Below, piece after piece: positions 36,109 to 45,174 of a DNA stretch of 64,000 bases. The position numbers and the translations under genes are program-made. The notes below the pieces were generated by a model. It did no database searches and was not told where the DNA came from. It worked only from the letters and a program-made list of their open reading frames with translations. The DNA is from Methanoregula sp. Its GTDB lineage: Archaea > Halobacteriota > Methanomicrobia > Methanomicrobiales > Methanospirillaceae. The number at the start of each line of letters is the position of its first letter. Within the stretch, counting starts at the first letter, position 1. Location of the stretch: NCBI RefSeq assembly GCF_028679125.1, contig NZ_JAJRCG010000006.1, positions 81,932-145,931 on the forward strand, written 5' to 3'.

Positions 36109-37104
36109 TTAGGTGGAGATTGGCCTGAAGCCGTAATCCTTGAGGTCCTGCTGGCCAGCGGCGGAGAGCATGAAGTTTTCGAAGTCGGCTGCTGCACCCT
36201 TGCTGGTGGATCCCGTCATAACACCGATCGTGTAGGTCTGGAGATAGTTGACCGCCTTGGGAATCGAGATGGACACATACTTATCGCTGCCAGCGATATA
36301 GGTTGACTCATAGACGAATCCTGCATCAACTTCACCAAGCTCGACTTTGCTTGCAACTGCCGGTTCGGATGTTTCATAAGTGACCACATTGCTGTATACA
36401 GAAGTATTCCACTCCTTGCCATATCCTGTTGCCTTTGCCAGGTTTGCCATGACTCCCGTTGTTGCAGTACCAACCGGGACGCTCTTATCAGCCATCGCGA
36501 TCTTCATACCGGGTTTTGCAAGATCGGTGAGCGACTGGATGTTGGCAGGGTTGTTCTTGGGCAGGATCACAATCACGTAGTTCGAGGTGAGAGGCTTGAC
36601 CGTTGCATTCATCAGGTATCCTCCACCCTTGAGCTCGTTGGTGTAAGAATTGCTAGCCGAGATGAAAACATCGGCATAGGCACCGTTCGTTACCTGGGTC
36701 TTTAAGGCCTGGGTGCCTGCAAGGTTGAAGACAACCTTGTGGCCGGGATACATCTTCTCGAAATCAGTTGCGAGTTTCGGGGAAACTCCCGAAAGGGATG
36801 CTGCGGTGTATGCTACAACATTGCCTTCTGAATACGTGTACACCGGTGCTGGCGTGCTCGTGGTTGCAACTGCGGCTGTGGTTGTCACCGGAACTGCGGT
36901 AGTTGCAACCGCGACTGGGGACGCAACCGTGGTTGTGACCGGGATGGCTTCGGAAGTGGGGACAACCGGTGCTGCGGTGGCAACCGGGGTTACCGCCGAC
37001 GGGGTTGTACTGGAAGTGCAGCCTGCAAACAGTGCTGAGACAAACAGCAGTGCACAGACGATACTGATCGTGATGAGAGTACGTGGTTCGGATCTCTTTT
37101 CCAT
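36109..37104 (-). CDS. modA: Molybdate/tungstate-binding lipoprotein
   Basis: The 331-residue extracellular binding protein has a signal sequence with lipobox (VCALLFVSALFAGC) and a long Thr/Val/Ala-rich linker to about residue 87, then a ModA-type domain: VAYTAASLSGVSPKLATDFEKMYPGHKVVFNLAGTQALKTQVTNGAYADVFISAS. The residues that bind the oxyanion in ModA (Ser in TAASL, Ser in ISAS) are in place. ATG 37104 was chosen; a TTG nine bases upstream is possible. It is the first gene of the mod operon. Confidence 0.93.
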   Translation of the reverse strand: MEKRSEPRTLITISIVCALLFVSALFAGCTSSTTPSAVTPVATAAPVVPTSEAIPVTTTVASPVAVATTAVPVTTTAAVATTSTPAPVYTYSEGNVVAYTAASLSGVSPKLATDFEKMYPGHKVVFNLAGTQALKTQVTNGAYADVFISASNSYTNELKGGGYLMNATVKPLTSNYVIVILPKNNPANIQSLTDLAKPGMKIAMADKSVPVGTATTGVMANLAKATGYGKEWNTSVYSNVVTYETSEPAVASKVELGEVDAGFVYESTYIAGSDKYVSISIPKAVNYLQTYTIGVMTGSTSKGAAADFENFMLSAAGQQDLKDYGFRPIST

Positions 37105-37762
37105 GGTAATCAATCCTATTCCCTTCTGGTTAGGTGCTGATCGGGTAAAACTATTGCCTTTTATTTTTGAATATGTTAAGTAATATTAATGCATTGCTGA
37201 CGTCTTCCGACAAATATCTCCTGATTATTCACGAATGAAGAAAAGGAGCCAGATTGCCGCGGATTATCCTGGTCTGATCGAAAGGGTCATATCACCATGG
37301 GTAATTTTGTAAAATAATAATAATTTACATTGAGGAAAAGTTAAACAAAAAATATTATATGCATGTAGTTCTTATTATTCTGTTGTCCATTTGGCTACAC
37401 GCACCAGACGGACACATGCACACACAACAATACCATACATACCTAACAGGAGTAGAAGGACACAATCAGCACACCAGTCAATCATGATCAGGGAACCGCG
37501 TCGACTCCGCCGGATTGAATGACCGGATCGGGTCACCCGGGTTCTTCCCGTGCGCAGGTATCTGCATCCGGGCACCATAGTTTTTCAGGGTACGACGATC
37601 TCCCCGGGGCTGGGAACCGGGGACCTCTTCATCTCTTCTGGTTTTAATGGTTCATTTCCCGATCGATGTTCCCTGTTCAGATGCGGCCGTGACAGGAAAC
37701 CGGGATTTCATCTAAAAAGCATATCTGCCCGGACAACCAAAATGAGATGATACTGAGGAATC
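37105..37762. promoter_or_regulatory. Intergenic region with divergent promoters of modA and the PH-like gene
   Basis: This 650-base interval has no convincing gene; short minus-strand frames at 37375-37578 lack protein-like composition. The 37150-37200 stretch is AT-rich (ATATGTTAAGTAATATTAATGC) and is a good site for the minus-strand modA promoter. At 37318-37365 there is a strong AT-rich block (AATTTACATTGAGG, then AAATATTATATGCATGTAG) that could start a plus-strand RNA, so a non-coding transcript ahead of the PH-like gene is possible. No ModE-type or riboswitch motif was recognised. Confidence 0.45.
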
Positions 37763-39439
37763 ATGAGCGCTCCGTACCTGAACCGCGGTGAATCCATCAT
37801 CCTGACCACCCACCGGATGAGTGTTGATGCCGTTGAGTACGACGCGATCCTGACCACCGGTCGTCTCATCCTCATGGACAGCCGGTATACCCGGTTCGAG
37901 CCCCTCACGATCCCCCTGCCCCGGATCATAACGGTGAAAGGCGGAAAAACACCGACCGGCGATCCTGCAATCATCCTGATACTGGAAGAACCCGGTACGC
38001 ATAAGGAACCTGAGACGGTGAGCCTGGTTTTCCTGCAGGAACAGGGAGAACAGAGAAAGGATGAGCGGCAGGCCTGGGTAAAGAAACTGATAGAACTGGC
38101 CATCACGGCACGCGAACAGGCCGTGAGAACCACCGCAGCCCCTGCCCGGAAAAAGACCGGAATGCAGCCTTCAGTCCGGCGTTTTGAAGCCCCGGAGACA
38201 CCCCGCCCCCGCATTGTCGTGATGGAGCCGGTGACCCCCATGCCGAAACCCGTGGAGGTTGTGGAAGACCCGGATTCGCCCGGCTTCTCCATGCATGACC
38301 TGCCGCCACCTGTACCGGGAGAAGAGGAACCAGATGAGGTGGAGGCTGATGATGACCGGGATCTTCCGGAGGGTGGGGACACGGAGTCCGTGCAGGACAA
38401 AGAGCCGGATGAAGTCATGGATACCCTGACAGAACAGCCGGTGCCTGAGGCTGTGCCGGAGATCGTGCCGGTCCCTGTGGACAATACCCTTCCCGAACCT
38501 GCTGTTGTTGTCCCTGCCGGGGAGACCGTGGCCCTGCCGGAACAGGACGAGACCCCGCTGCCCATACCCGCAATTCCCGCCGCATCCCTGGCCAGTAGTA
38601 TCAGCGCTGCCCTTGACGCTCTCAGGCCAAAACCCGTTCCACCGGAACAAGAGGTTACGGATACACCGTCACTCCCGGAACCAGATCAGCCCGTAACGAC
38701 ATTGCCGGGAGAATCACCGGAGCCCGAAGATATTCCGGTACCGGAACAACCAGCAGAGACGAATCCGCAGGAGCCACCGGCAGGGAATGTCCCTGAAGAG
38801 GAAACCACCCCTCCGGAACCTGTCCCGGTGCCTGAAGTAATCCGGGTGGACGATACACCATCCGTGACCGCAGAGCACCCTTCAGACCCGATCCCGTTAC
38901 CGGAGGTTCCCACTCAGGAACGGAGAAGAATACCGCTCCTCCCGGTGGCGATCCTCGTCCTTGTTGCCATAGGCATAGTGTTTGGCGCGATCCTGTTTGC
39001 GTCACACACGTTACCAACTGATACCGGGAGCCAGGTTGTAACCCCAGCACCCACGGTTATGCAGGTTTCACCCCCGGTGTCCGTGCCCCATGAGGGGGTG
39101 CGGGTGAACGTGATCTATCCCTATGATTATTTCGGTACCGTCGGGAACCCGGAACGCCTCCACCATGTATCAGGGACCGGCAACCAGACGTTCCCGGTTC
39201 TTATGACCTCCGACATAATCCAGGCAACCATCCAGAAACAGGACAATTCCATTGAGTCGCTGACCATCGAACTTTATAACAACAGTACGCTCGTCTCTAC
39301 GAAAACCGTGACAGCCCCCATGGGCGAGGCCAGCATCCTCATCGATATGAAAACAGGCAGGTCACCGGGCATGACCGTGGACACGCCATCTGCGGACAAC
39401 AGTACTCTTCTCGGGAACGGTTCGCTCATCTATTACTGA
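37763..39439 (+). CDS. PH-like domain membrane protein with long Glu/Pro-rich linker (paralogue of 33403)
   Basis: The 558-residue protein opens with the same domain as the gene at 33403 (MSAPYLNRGESIILTTHRMSVDAVEYDAILTTGRLILMDS), then a very long acidic Pro/Glu-rich low-complexity linker (residues about 125-385), a membrane helix (LLPVAILVLVAIGIVFGAILFA, near 393) and a C-terminal exterior domain (GVRVNVIYPYDYFGTVGNPERLHHVSGTGNQTF), which also matches the first gene. The linker is on the inside, unlike the Thr-rich exterior linker. Function is unknown. It flanks the mod operon on the other side from its paralogue. Confidence 0.8.
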   Translation: MSAPYLNRGESIILTTHRMSVDAVEYDAILTTGRLILMDSRYTRFEPLTIPLPRIITVKGGKTPTGDPAIILILEEPGTHKEPETVSLVFLQEQGEQRKDERQAWVKKLIELAITAREQAVRTTAAPARKKTGMQPSVRRFEAPETPRPRIVVMEPVTPMPKPVEVVEDPDSPGFSMHDLPPPVPGEEEPDEVEADDDRDLPEGGDTESVQDKEPDEVMDTLTEQPVPEAVPEIVPVPVDNTLPEPAVVVPAGETVALPEQDETPLPIPAIPAASLASSISAALDALRPKPVPPEQEVTDTPSLPEPDQPVTTLPGESPEPEDIPVPEQPAETNPQEPPAGNVPEEETTPPEPVPVPEVIRVDDTPSVTAEHPSDPIPLPEVPTQERRRIPLLPVAILVLVAIGIVFGAILFASHTLPTDTGSQVVTPAPTVMQVSPPVSVPHEGVRVNVIYPYDYFGTVGNPERLHHVSGTGNQTFPVLMTSDIIQATIQKQDNSIESLTIELYNNSTLVSTKTVTAPMGEASILIDMKTGRSPGMTVDTPSADNSTLLGNGSLIYY

Positions 39440-39512
39440 TCTGCTGAAAGCCGTCGTGTATCTGATGTCACAACACCATCCTTAATATCCCGACTCTCCT
39501 CAGTACTGGTAG

Positions 39513-40400
39513 ATGCAGCACGAGTTTGGCATTCACATGAAAGGCGGTGTCATCACCGAACGGAATCCTGACTTATCCACCGTCCGGATCCGTGCCCCGG
39601 CCGGTGTTCTCACGATAGAGCAGTTGCGGGGCATCGCGCAGGTCGCAAAGAAATACGGGACCGGTGTGGTCCACTGCACCACCCGACAGACCATCGAGAT
39701 CCCCCATGTCAATCCCAAGTCACTCAAGAGAGTTGCACTGCGGCTCGAGAAGAACGGGACGCCCATCGGGTCCGAGAAGGACGAGGTCGTCAACATCATC
39801 TCCTGCCCCGGGACCGAGCGGTGCAAATTCGCCAATATCGATACAATCGGCCTTGCAAAAAAGATCGACGCGAAGCTCTTCGGCAAGCAGATGCCGGTCA
39901 AGATGCGCATCGGTCTCTCGGGGTGCCCGAATGCCTGCGTGAGCCCCATGCTCAACGAGATCGGCATCATCGGGCGGATCAAGCCGATCCGCACCGAAGG
40001 TCTCTGTACCGGCTGCGGCATGTGCGTTCACTACTGCAAGGAGAGCGCGATCCGGATCCGGAACGGCATCTCGGAACTGGACGATGAGAAGTGCGTGCAG
40101 TGCGGAACCTGTGTCAAATCCTGCTCGTTCAACCTGCTCAAAGAGGCACACACCCACTATCTCATCACGGTCGGAGGACGACGGGGAAGGCACCCGAAGA
40201 TCGGCAGGGAACTCCTGACGGTCGAGACCGAGGAACAGGTACTCTTTGTGATCGACAGGATCATTGACTGGGTATACCGCCGGGCATGGAGCGGCAGGCT
40301 CCTCTCGGAACAGATGGATGAACTCCATTTCGGGAAGTTCCGCGAGGAGATCGTAAAGCAGGTGCCGGAAGCGGAGTTGGTTGCCGCAAAGAAGAAATGA
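39513..40400 (+). CDS. Dissimilatory sulfite reductase-like protein (Dsr-LP) with ferredoxin domain
   Basis: The 295-residue protein has a sulfite/nitrite-reductase-type domain with the siroheme/4Fe-4S ligands as CPGTERC (C-x5-C, near residue 96) and CPNAC (C-x3-C, near residue 138). Two 4Fe-4S ferredoxin motifs follow (CTGCGMCVHYC near 167 and CVQCGTCVKSC near 196). Methanogen Dsr-like proteins of this size are thought to reduce sulfite or a related oxyanion or to serve in sulfur assimilation; the electron donor here is unknown. It lies between the PH-like gene and the convergent fwd operon. Confidence 0.92.
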   Translation: MQHEFGIHMKGGVITERNPDLSTVRIRAPAGVLTIEQLRGIAQVAKKYGTGVVHCTTRQTIEIPHVNPKSLKRVALRLEKNGTPIGSEKDEVVNIISCPGTERCKFANIDTIGLAKKIDAKLFGKQMPVKMRIGLSGCPNACVSPMLNEIGIIGRIKPIRTEGLCTGCGMCVHYCKESAIRIRNGISELDDEKCVQCGTCVKSCSFNLLKEAHTHYLITVGGRRGRHPKIGRELLTVETEEQVLFVIDRIIDWVYRRAWSGRLLSEQMDELHFGKFREEIVKQVPEAELVAAKKK

Positions 40401-40404
40401 ACGG

Positions 40405-40432
40405 TTTTTTATTGAGTTCCTTCTTTTTTCCC
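40405..40432 (+). terminator. T-rich terminator after the Dsr-LP gene
   Basis: Two T-runs (GGTTTTTTATT and CTTCTTTTTTC) follow the stop of the Dsr-LP gene within 30 bases and are typical of archaeal transcription termination. Confidence 0.55.
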
Positions 40433-40554
40433 GATGCCTGAAATCACAGCATCATACTACCCGGTTTTTACCGGCGGACACACCCTGATATGATGTACCG
40501 CCCCGGTTTCCATCCGGATTTTCCTCATAAATCGCAGCGCTGAAAAGAGATATT

Positions 40555-40576
40555 GGTGGATCCGGATGGATCCACC
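40555..40576. terminator. Perfect 9-bp inverted repeat between convergent transcripts
   Basis: GGTGGATCC at 40555-40563 is the exact reverse complement of GGATCCACC at 40568-40576 with a 4-base loop. It lies 23 bases after the end of fwdC and after the Dsr-LP terminator, so it may close the fwd transcript or protect its 3' end. No T-run follows it on the minus strand. Confidence 0.5.
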
Positions 40577-40598
40577 GGCGTGTGTTTGTGTGTATGTG

Positions 40599-41408
40599 TT
40601 ACGGTGATGAGATCTTTTTGTAAAGATTGGCGTAAATCACTACGCCTTTCTTCTTCTTGTGACGCTCGCCCATGTCACCGATGAAATGCGAGAAGGTCGC
40701 CTTAATGCCGTCAATTTCGAGCTCGACTTCGCCGGCAGGCTTGAATCCGGGCATCATGGTGTCGATGGAACCGAAGATGATAATCTGACCATCGACCATC
40801 TGGCCGCCAACCTTGCTGGTAGCATTGCCCTTGACAGTGACCTTGCCACCTTCAGCGTGTGTACAAAGGTGGACATCGACATTGCCATTGATAACCATCT
40901 CGCCACCGGTCATGAACATACCGACATCTGATCCGGCATTGCCCTTGACAAGGATCTTGCCTCCGGACATGCCCCGCCAGTCGCCACGATAGGCTGCTCC
41001 AAGGTAGTTGCCGGCATTGCCCTCAATGATCAGCTCTCCCCCCTTCATCGCAGTGGCGGCAAACGCCGCAACGTCACCTTTCGCGAGGATCTTTCCGCCG
41101 GTCATCCAGGCCCCGACATAGAGGTCGGCGCTGCCCTCAATGACAAGTTCCCCGGCGCTCATCTTGAAGCCAAGGTACTTGACCTTCTTCACATCGCCCC
41201 TGACAACGATCTTCGTGTCAGCTGCGGTTGCACCCGCGTTGCCGCTCACGTCAAAGTACTTGCCGAGCGTAGAGGTGGTGTTGCCCTCGTGAACGGAGAG
41301 TTCGGCGATCTGTGCCGCAGTCTTGCCTGCAAATGCATCGGGGGAGATATTGTCTGCCTCGAGATACAGTGCAGGTGCGTTTTTTACAGTAATGGTAACG
41401 GTTTCCAT
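40599..41408 (-). CDS. fwdC: Formylmethanofuran dehydrogenase subunit C
   Basis: FwdC/FmdC is a subunit of the enzyme that reduces CO2 to formylmethanofuran, the first step of methanogenesis. The 269-residue protein is built from repeated Gly-rich beta-helix units of GltS-alpha type (for example KILVKGNAGSDVGMFMTGGEMVINGNVDVHLCTHAEGGKVTVKGNATSKVGGQM). The start ATG 41408 follows GGTGAGAG. It is the last gene of the fwd operon, with the order fwd ferredoxin-D-B-A-C on the minus strand. A paralogue is at 62500. Confidence 0.96.
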   Translation of the reverse strand: METVTITVKNAPALYLEADNISPDAFAGKTAAQIAELSVHEGNTTSTLGKYFDVSGNAGATAADTKIVVRGDVKKVKYLGFKMSAGELVIEGSADLYVGAWMTGGKILAKGDVAAFAATAMKGGELIIEGNAGNYLGAAYRGDWRGMSGGKILVKGNAGSDVGMFMTGGEMVINGNVDVHLCTHAEGGKVTVKGNATSKVGGQMVDGQIIIFGSIDTMMPGFKPAGEVELEIDGIKATFSHFIGDMGERHKKKKGVVIYANLYKKISSP

Positions 41409-41417
41409 CTCTCTCAC

Positions 41418-43130
41418 CTACACCTGGGTTGCATCGACTTCAAGCGCGTACGGGTTCGGGACAAAGTTGTGCCCGAGCGCTTCGTAGTTGTTCTGCGTCA
41501 TGCTGTAGTACTTCACGAACTTCTCGCTGATGTCGCGTGCAACCTGTGCATTCTCCTTCACCTTGACATCGACCCAGAGGGTGCGCTTGTTGCCGTTGCT
41601 GACAATCTCGCCATTGCTGACGACCTGCACACCGCTCTTGAAGACGGCTGCACAGCGGCTGAACGCCTTCTCGATGTCGTCGGGGTTTGCAACCGGCTTG
41701 TCCGGGTTGAAGTTGTAGACTGCCACATCCGCTTCCATGCCGGGCTTCAGGCCACCGCAGAGTGCGGTGAGGCCGAGGGACTTTGCCGGGCCGGCACGGG
41801 TCATCTGGGCAAGCTCGTAGAGCGAGATCTCCCTGTCGAGCGAACCGATGCTGGTCTGCGAAAGGACCTTGTCCTTGTGTTTGAAGGCGTTGATCTGCGT
41901 TTCCCGGGCTTTTTCGCTCATGAGCCACTTGAAGACGCGGGGGTACCGGGTGAACGGTCCTGCGTTCGGGTGGTCGGTGGTGATGAAGCAGCGCATCGGG
42001 TCCTTCATCATTAAGGGGATCTCAAGGCCGATGGCCCACTGGATCGCACAGACCGAGATGTTCGGGCTGTAGATGTAGGGCACGACACCGGCTGCGGTCT
42101 CGAGTTCCACATCGACATTCGCCCACTTCAGGTGGTTGAGACCGGTGAGGTGGTGCTCGAACGGGCCGTCAGCGGTCATCGTTGTGGTCTCATCGAGGGT
42201 AACGTTCCCGGTATCGATGGTGATGTTCTTTGCCTTGTTCACGTAGTCAGTGACTTCCTTGGCGCCGGACTCAAAGTCTCCCCAGTTGGTTCCCTTGTAG
42301 GAGTGGAACTGGGTGTGGGTCAGGTGCAGGACCTGTTCGCGGCCGAACTTGTTCTTTGCCTTGAAACCCTCTGCAAGCTTCATGGTGTCAAGGGTGGTCT
42401 CGTAACATCCCGGGTTCCCGAGGTTGTTCGGGTGGATGTGCATGGAATGCGGGAGGCCGAGGTATTCGTTTGCCTCGATTAAGCCCCTGACGATCTCTGC
42501 GGGGGTGATGTCGAAGTACGGGACCGGGTCGTTGACGGAGAGACAGTTCAGTCCCCATGCCCATGCCTCGGTGCCGCCGGGATTGACGACCTTGATGGCA
42601 TACCCCTTTGTCACGCGGAGGAGCCAGGCAATGTAGGCTGCTGCGTTCTCGATCTCGTGGTTCTTGAGGTACTCAAGGACGAACCAGTTGTTGCCGAAGA
42701 CCGGGAATGCGCCCTCATCGATGATGGGGGTGTCGCGGATCTCTTCGTGGGTATGGCGTGAGAAGAGCGGGGGCATCGCGGCTTCCATCGCGGTGGTGTA
42801 ACCCATCTTCGCATACTCGTAGCCGGTCTTGAACGTGGTCGGGATCGAGGCCCCACTGCCCATCCGTTCCATGCCATGGGTCGCCGTGCAGCTGAAGAGC
42901 TTGTCCTCGGGCCGGTAGATGCGGCCAAGGTTGACCTTGGGCCCTGCTATGTGGGCATGGATCTCTACGGCGCCTGCCATGACGGTCTTGTCCTTGGCAT
43001 CGATGACCTTTGCACCGGAACCGACCTTGTCGACAATCTTGCCGTCTTTAATGGCGATATCCTTCTTATCACCCTTGATGCCCTGGACCGGGTCAAAGAC
43101 GTGGCCGTTCTTGATGATATATTCTGACAT
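41418..43130 (-). CDS. fwdA: Formylmethanofuran dehydrogenase subunit A
   Basis: FwdA is the amidohydrolase subunit that condenses formate with methanofuran at a dinuclear zinc site. The 570-residue protein has the first metal motif EIHAHIAGPKVNLGR (near residue 56), later HSMHIHPNNLG (near 234) and DHPNAGPFTRYPRVFKWL (near 398), consistent with the amidohydrolase superfamily. It lies between fwdB and fwdC with 2-9 bases of spacing. A second, incomplete fwdA is at the window end. Confidence 0.97.
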   Translation of the reverse strand: MSEYIIKNGHVFDPVQGIKGDKKDIAIKDGKIVDKVGSGAKVIDAKDKTVMAGAVEIHAHIAGPKVNLGRIYRPEDKLFSCTATHGMERMGSGASIPTTFKTGYEYAKMGYTTAMEAAMPPLFSRHTHEEIRDTPIIDEGAFPVFGNNWFVLEYLKNHEIENAAAYIAWLLRVTKGYAIKVVNPGGTEAWAWGLNCLSVNDPVPYFDITPAEIVRGLIEANEYLGLPHSMHIHPNNLGNPGCYETTLDTMKLAEGFKAKNKFGREQVLHLTHTQFHSYKGTNWGDFESGAKEVTDYVNKAKNITIDTGNVTLDETTTMTADGPFEHHLTGLNHLKWANVDVELETAAGVVPYIYSPNISVCAIQWAIGLEIPLMMKDPMRCFITTDHPNAGPFTRYPRVFKWLMSEKARETQINAFKHKDKVLSQTSIGSLDREISLYELAQMTRAGPAKSLGLTALCGGLKPGMEADVAVYNFNPDKPVANPDDIEKAFSRCAAVFKSGVQVVSNGEIVSNGNKRTLWVDVKVKENAQVARDISEKFVKYYSMTQNNYEALGHNFVPNPYALEVDATQV

Positions 43131-43132
43131 GA

Positions 43133-44449
43133 TTACGCTACCCCCTTGAGCTGTTTAAGGCGGTCACGGACTTTGATGAGGAACTCCTCATCGGTGAGCA
43201 TTCCCTCGGGCGATTCAACGACCTTGCGGCAGTCGATCGGGACATTGTCCATACGATAGCAGTTGCCACCGCATTCAACACCGTTAAAGGCGACCGGGAC
43301 ATGGAGCTTCGAGACACCGGACGTGGGGGTCAGGTGCGGATCCACGCAGACTGAAGGGACCGCGGCAATGTGTTGTACGGCACTGATCGGGAAGTGTGCT
43401 CCCGGGTCGCTGCCGATGGTGAACATAGCGTCGATCTCTCCGCGGGTCAGGAGGTCGATGGTGCTCGTATCGCCCGGATTGTAGCGGGCAAAGCCACGGG
43501 TGAGATCGACGGCGTAGGGGAACCCGAACTGCCACGCAAAGACTTCTCCGGAGCCGGTCACGTTATAGTGGCCCCGCATCGGCATGATCGAGAATTTCGT
43601 GTGCTCGTTGAGATCCTTGGTCAGTGCGATTGCCTCATCGATATTGTGGTTCTTGCCGAGTGACTGGGTTACTCCCATACCGAAGAAGATGATACCGAAC
43701 CTGCCGCTCTTTAAGATATCCGCAGTCTCACGGATCTTCTCGCTGGGGATTCCTGCAACTACGTCAGGGAGCCACTCGCCCTTGAGGGCAACACGGAGTG
43801 CATTCAGGAGTTCGTAATCCTTGCCCTGCTCTATCTGGAGGTGGACATCGGCCATCCGGGCGGTGTCGGTGATACGGGGGTCAACGACAAGCAGCTTGCG
43901 GCTCATCTGTCCCTTGCCGGTGAAGAAACCGCGGGGGAAGATGGAGTACCGGGACATGTGCCGGGGGTGGGCGTGGGCCGGGTTGCAGCCCCAGAAGATA
44001 ACACGATCCGCACGGTTCTTGATTTCCCCCAGCGTGCATGACGGAAGACCGGCATCCTGGATTGCAATCAGGGAGGTGCCGTGGCAGGTGGCTGCGGTAT
44101 TGTCACAGCAGGACCGGCTTATTTCAGCAATCTCGTTACCCACGCTCTGGGCCTCGCAGTTGGTGGAGGACCAGCCAAACATGAGCGGCTTCTTTGCCTT
44201 TGCGAGCATCTGGGCAGAGTACTCGACTGCCTCGTCATAGGAGATCTCCTTCCACGAGCCGTCTTCCTGGTGCATCCTCGGGAGGGTGACACGGTCCGGG
44301 GACTGCGAGTGCAGGAACTTTTCGGTGCCGATGACGCAGGAATTGTAGACTTCAAGGAGCTTCTTGCCGTCATCCGATACAACAACCTCAAGGTCATCGC
44401 AGAGCGTTCCGCAGAACGGGCAGATCACATCGGTTATCGTCTTGGTCAT
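43133..44449 (-). CDS. fwdB: Formylmethanofuran dehydrogenase subunit B (Mo/W-bis-MGD)
   Basis: FwdB holds the molybdenum or tungsten pterin and a 4Fe-4S cluster and reduces CO2 to formate. The 438-residue protein starts CPFCGTLCDDLEVVV (cluster ligands, residues about 10-25) and has the metal-ligand Cys in NTAATCHGTSLIAIQDAG (near residue 121); this is a Cys and not a selenocysteine form. The metal (Mo or W) cannot be told from sequence. Its start overlaps the fwdD stop by four bases. Confidence 0.96.
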   Translation of the reverse strand: MTKTITDVICPFCGTLCDDLEVVVSDDGKKLLEVYNSCVIGTEKFLHSQSPDRVTLPRMHQEDGSWKEISYDEAVEYSAQMLAKAKKPLMFGWSSTNCEAQSVGNEIAEISRSCCDNTAATCHGTSLIAIQDAGLPSCTLGEIKNRADRVIFWGCNPAHAHPRHMSRYSIFPRGFFTGKGQMSRKLLVVDPRITDTARMADVHLQIEQGKDYELLNALRVALKGEWLPDVVAGIPSEKIRETADILKSGRFGIIFFGMGVTQSLGKNHNIDEAIALTKDLNEHTKFSIMPMRGHYNVTGSGEVFAWQFGFPYAVDLTRGFARYNPGDTSTIDLLTRGEIDAMFTIGSDPGAHFPISAVQHIAAVPSVCVDPHLTPTSGVSKLHVPVAFNGVECGGNCYRMDNVPIDCRKVVESPEGMLTDEEFLIKVRDRLKQLKGVA

Positions 44450-44853
44450 GCTGTTTTCACCCCGCAGAGTTTCTGGACAAGTTCAATGCCCAGGAGAATC
44501 GGTTCGTTCATGGCAACTTCCACAGTAACCGGAACGCCCTTGAAGGTCGGCATGCCGGTCGAGTAGGTGTTGGGGTCGATGATCGCGTTTGCCCACGGGC
44601 CCATCGGGATAAAACCAAGGCCCGGGTGGGGTCCCTGGGTGGTCTCGATTGCCTTGACGACAACGCTCCCGTATTTACTCGTGACCCGGACGTTGGTGTT
44701 CTTCCATGCGCCGAGTTTCTTTAAGTCGGATTCGTCCATCTCAATAATGCCGGCGGCGGTGCGGTAGAGGGGCTTCTCTTTGCCGCCTTCGATCGCTACG
44801 CCCTGCTGGATGGTGCGTCCCGAGATGAGGTTTAAGCTGATGTTCTTTGTCAT
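44446..44853 (-). CDS. fwdD: Formylmethanofuran dehydrogenase subunit D
   Basis: FwdD is the molybdopterin-dinucleotide-binding subunit (MoCo-binding C-terminal domain) that packs on FwdB. The 135-residue product has the pattern SLNLISGRTIQQGV...SDLKKLGAWKNTNVRVTSKYGSVVVKA...GFIPMGPWANAIIDPNTYSTGMP, typical of FwdD. ATG 44853 is taken, with GAGGAG just before it; it overlaps fwdB at the 3' end. Confidence 0.95.
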   Translation of the reverse strand: MTKNISLNLISGRTIQQGVAIEGGKEKPLYRTAAGIIEMDESDLKKLGAWKNTNVRVTSKYGSVVVKAIETTQGPHPGLGFIPMGPWANAIIDPNTYSTGMPTFKGVPVTVEVAMNEPILLGIELVQKLCGVKTA

Positions 44854-44907
44854 GGTACTCCTCATAAAAACGTCTGAACAGTCATCAGGTTGCTTTAAGC
44901 CCCTGAT

Positions 44908-45174
44908 TCAGGCCTCCGTCGGGATCATTTCTCCCCTGCCGGAGAGGCGGATCACATCATAGGGGCAGGCATTGACACAGACACCACAGCCTGCACAGAG
45001 TTCCGCTTTCACATCAAGATGAACGGACTTCCCGTTCCTGACGGCGTAGATCTTCTCCTTTGTCGCCGGCTCCACGGTATATAGCTCAAGGGCATCAACC
45101 GGGCATGCGATGACGCAGTTGCCACAACCGGTGCATCGCTCCATGTTTACATGTACTGAAAACGCCATGCGCAT
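44908..45174 (-). CDS. Two-cluster ferredoxin of the fwd operon
   Basis: The 88-residue protein has two 4Fe-4S motifs, CTGCGNCVIACPVD and CAGCGVCVNACPYD. It likely feeds low-potential electrons to FwdB, or carries them from the F420-independent hydrogenase/Hdr branch. It is the first gene of the operon, 54 bases upstream of fwdD. ATG 45174 or 45168 is the likely start; upstream codons to 45216 are not needed. A TATA-like CTTTAATTAAC (minus strand, 45221-45231) and an inverted repeat lie upstream. Confidence 0.88.
   Translation of the reverse strand: MRMAFSVHVNMERCTGCGNCVIACPVDALELYTVEPATKEKIYAVRNGKSVHLDVKAELCAGCGVCVNACPYDVIRLSGRGEMIPTEA

Noticed and set aside
37375..37578. A 67-codon minus-strand frame upstream of the PH-like gene
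   Set aside because: The composition is skewed and the frame has no ribosome site; it is likely chance.
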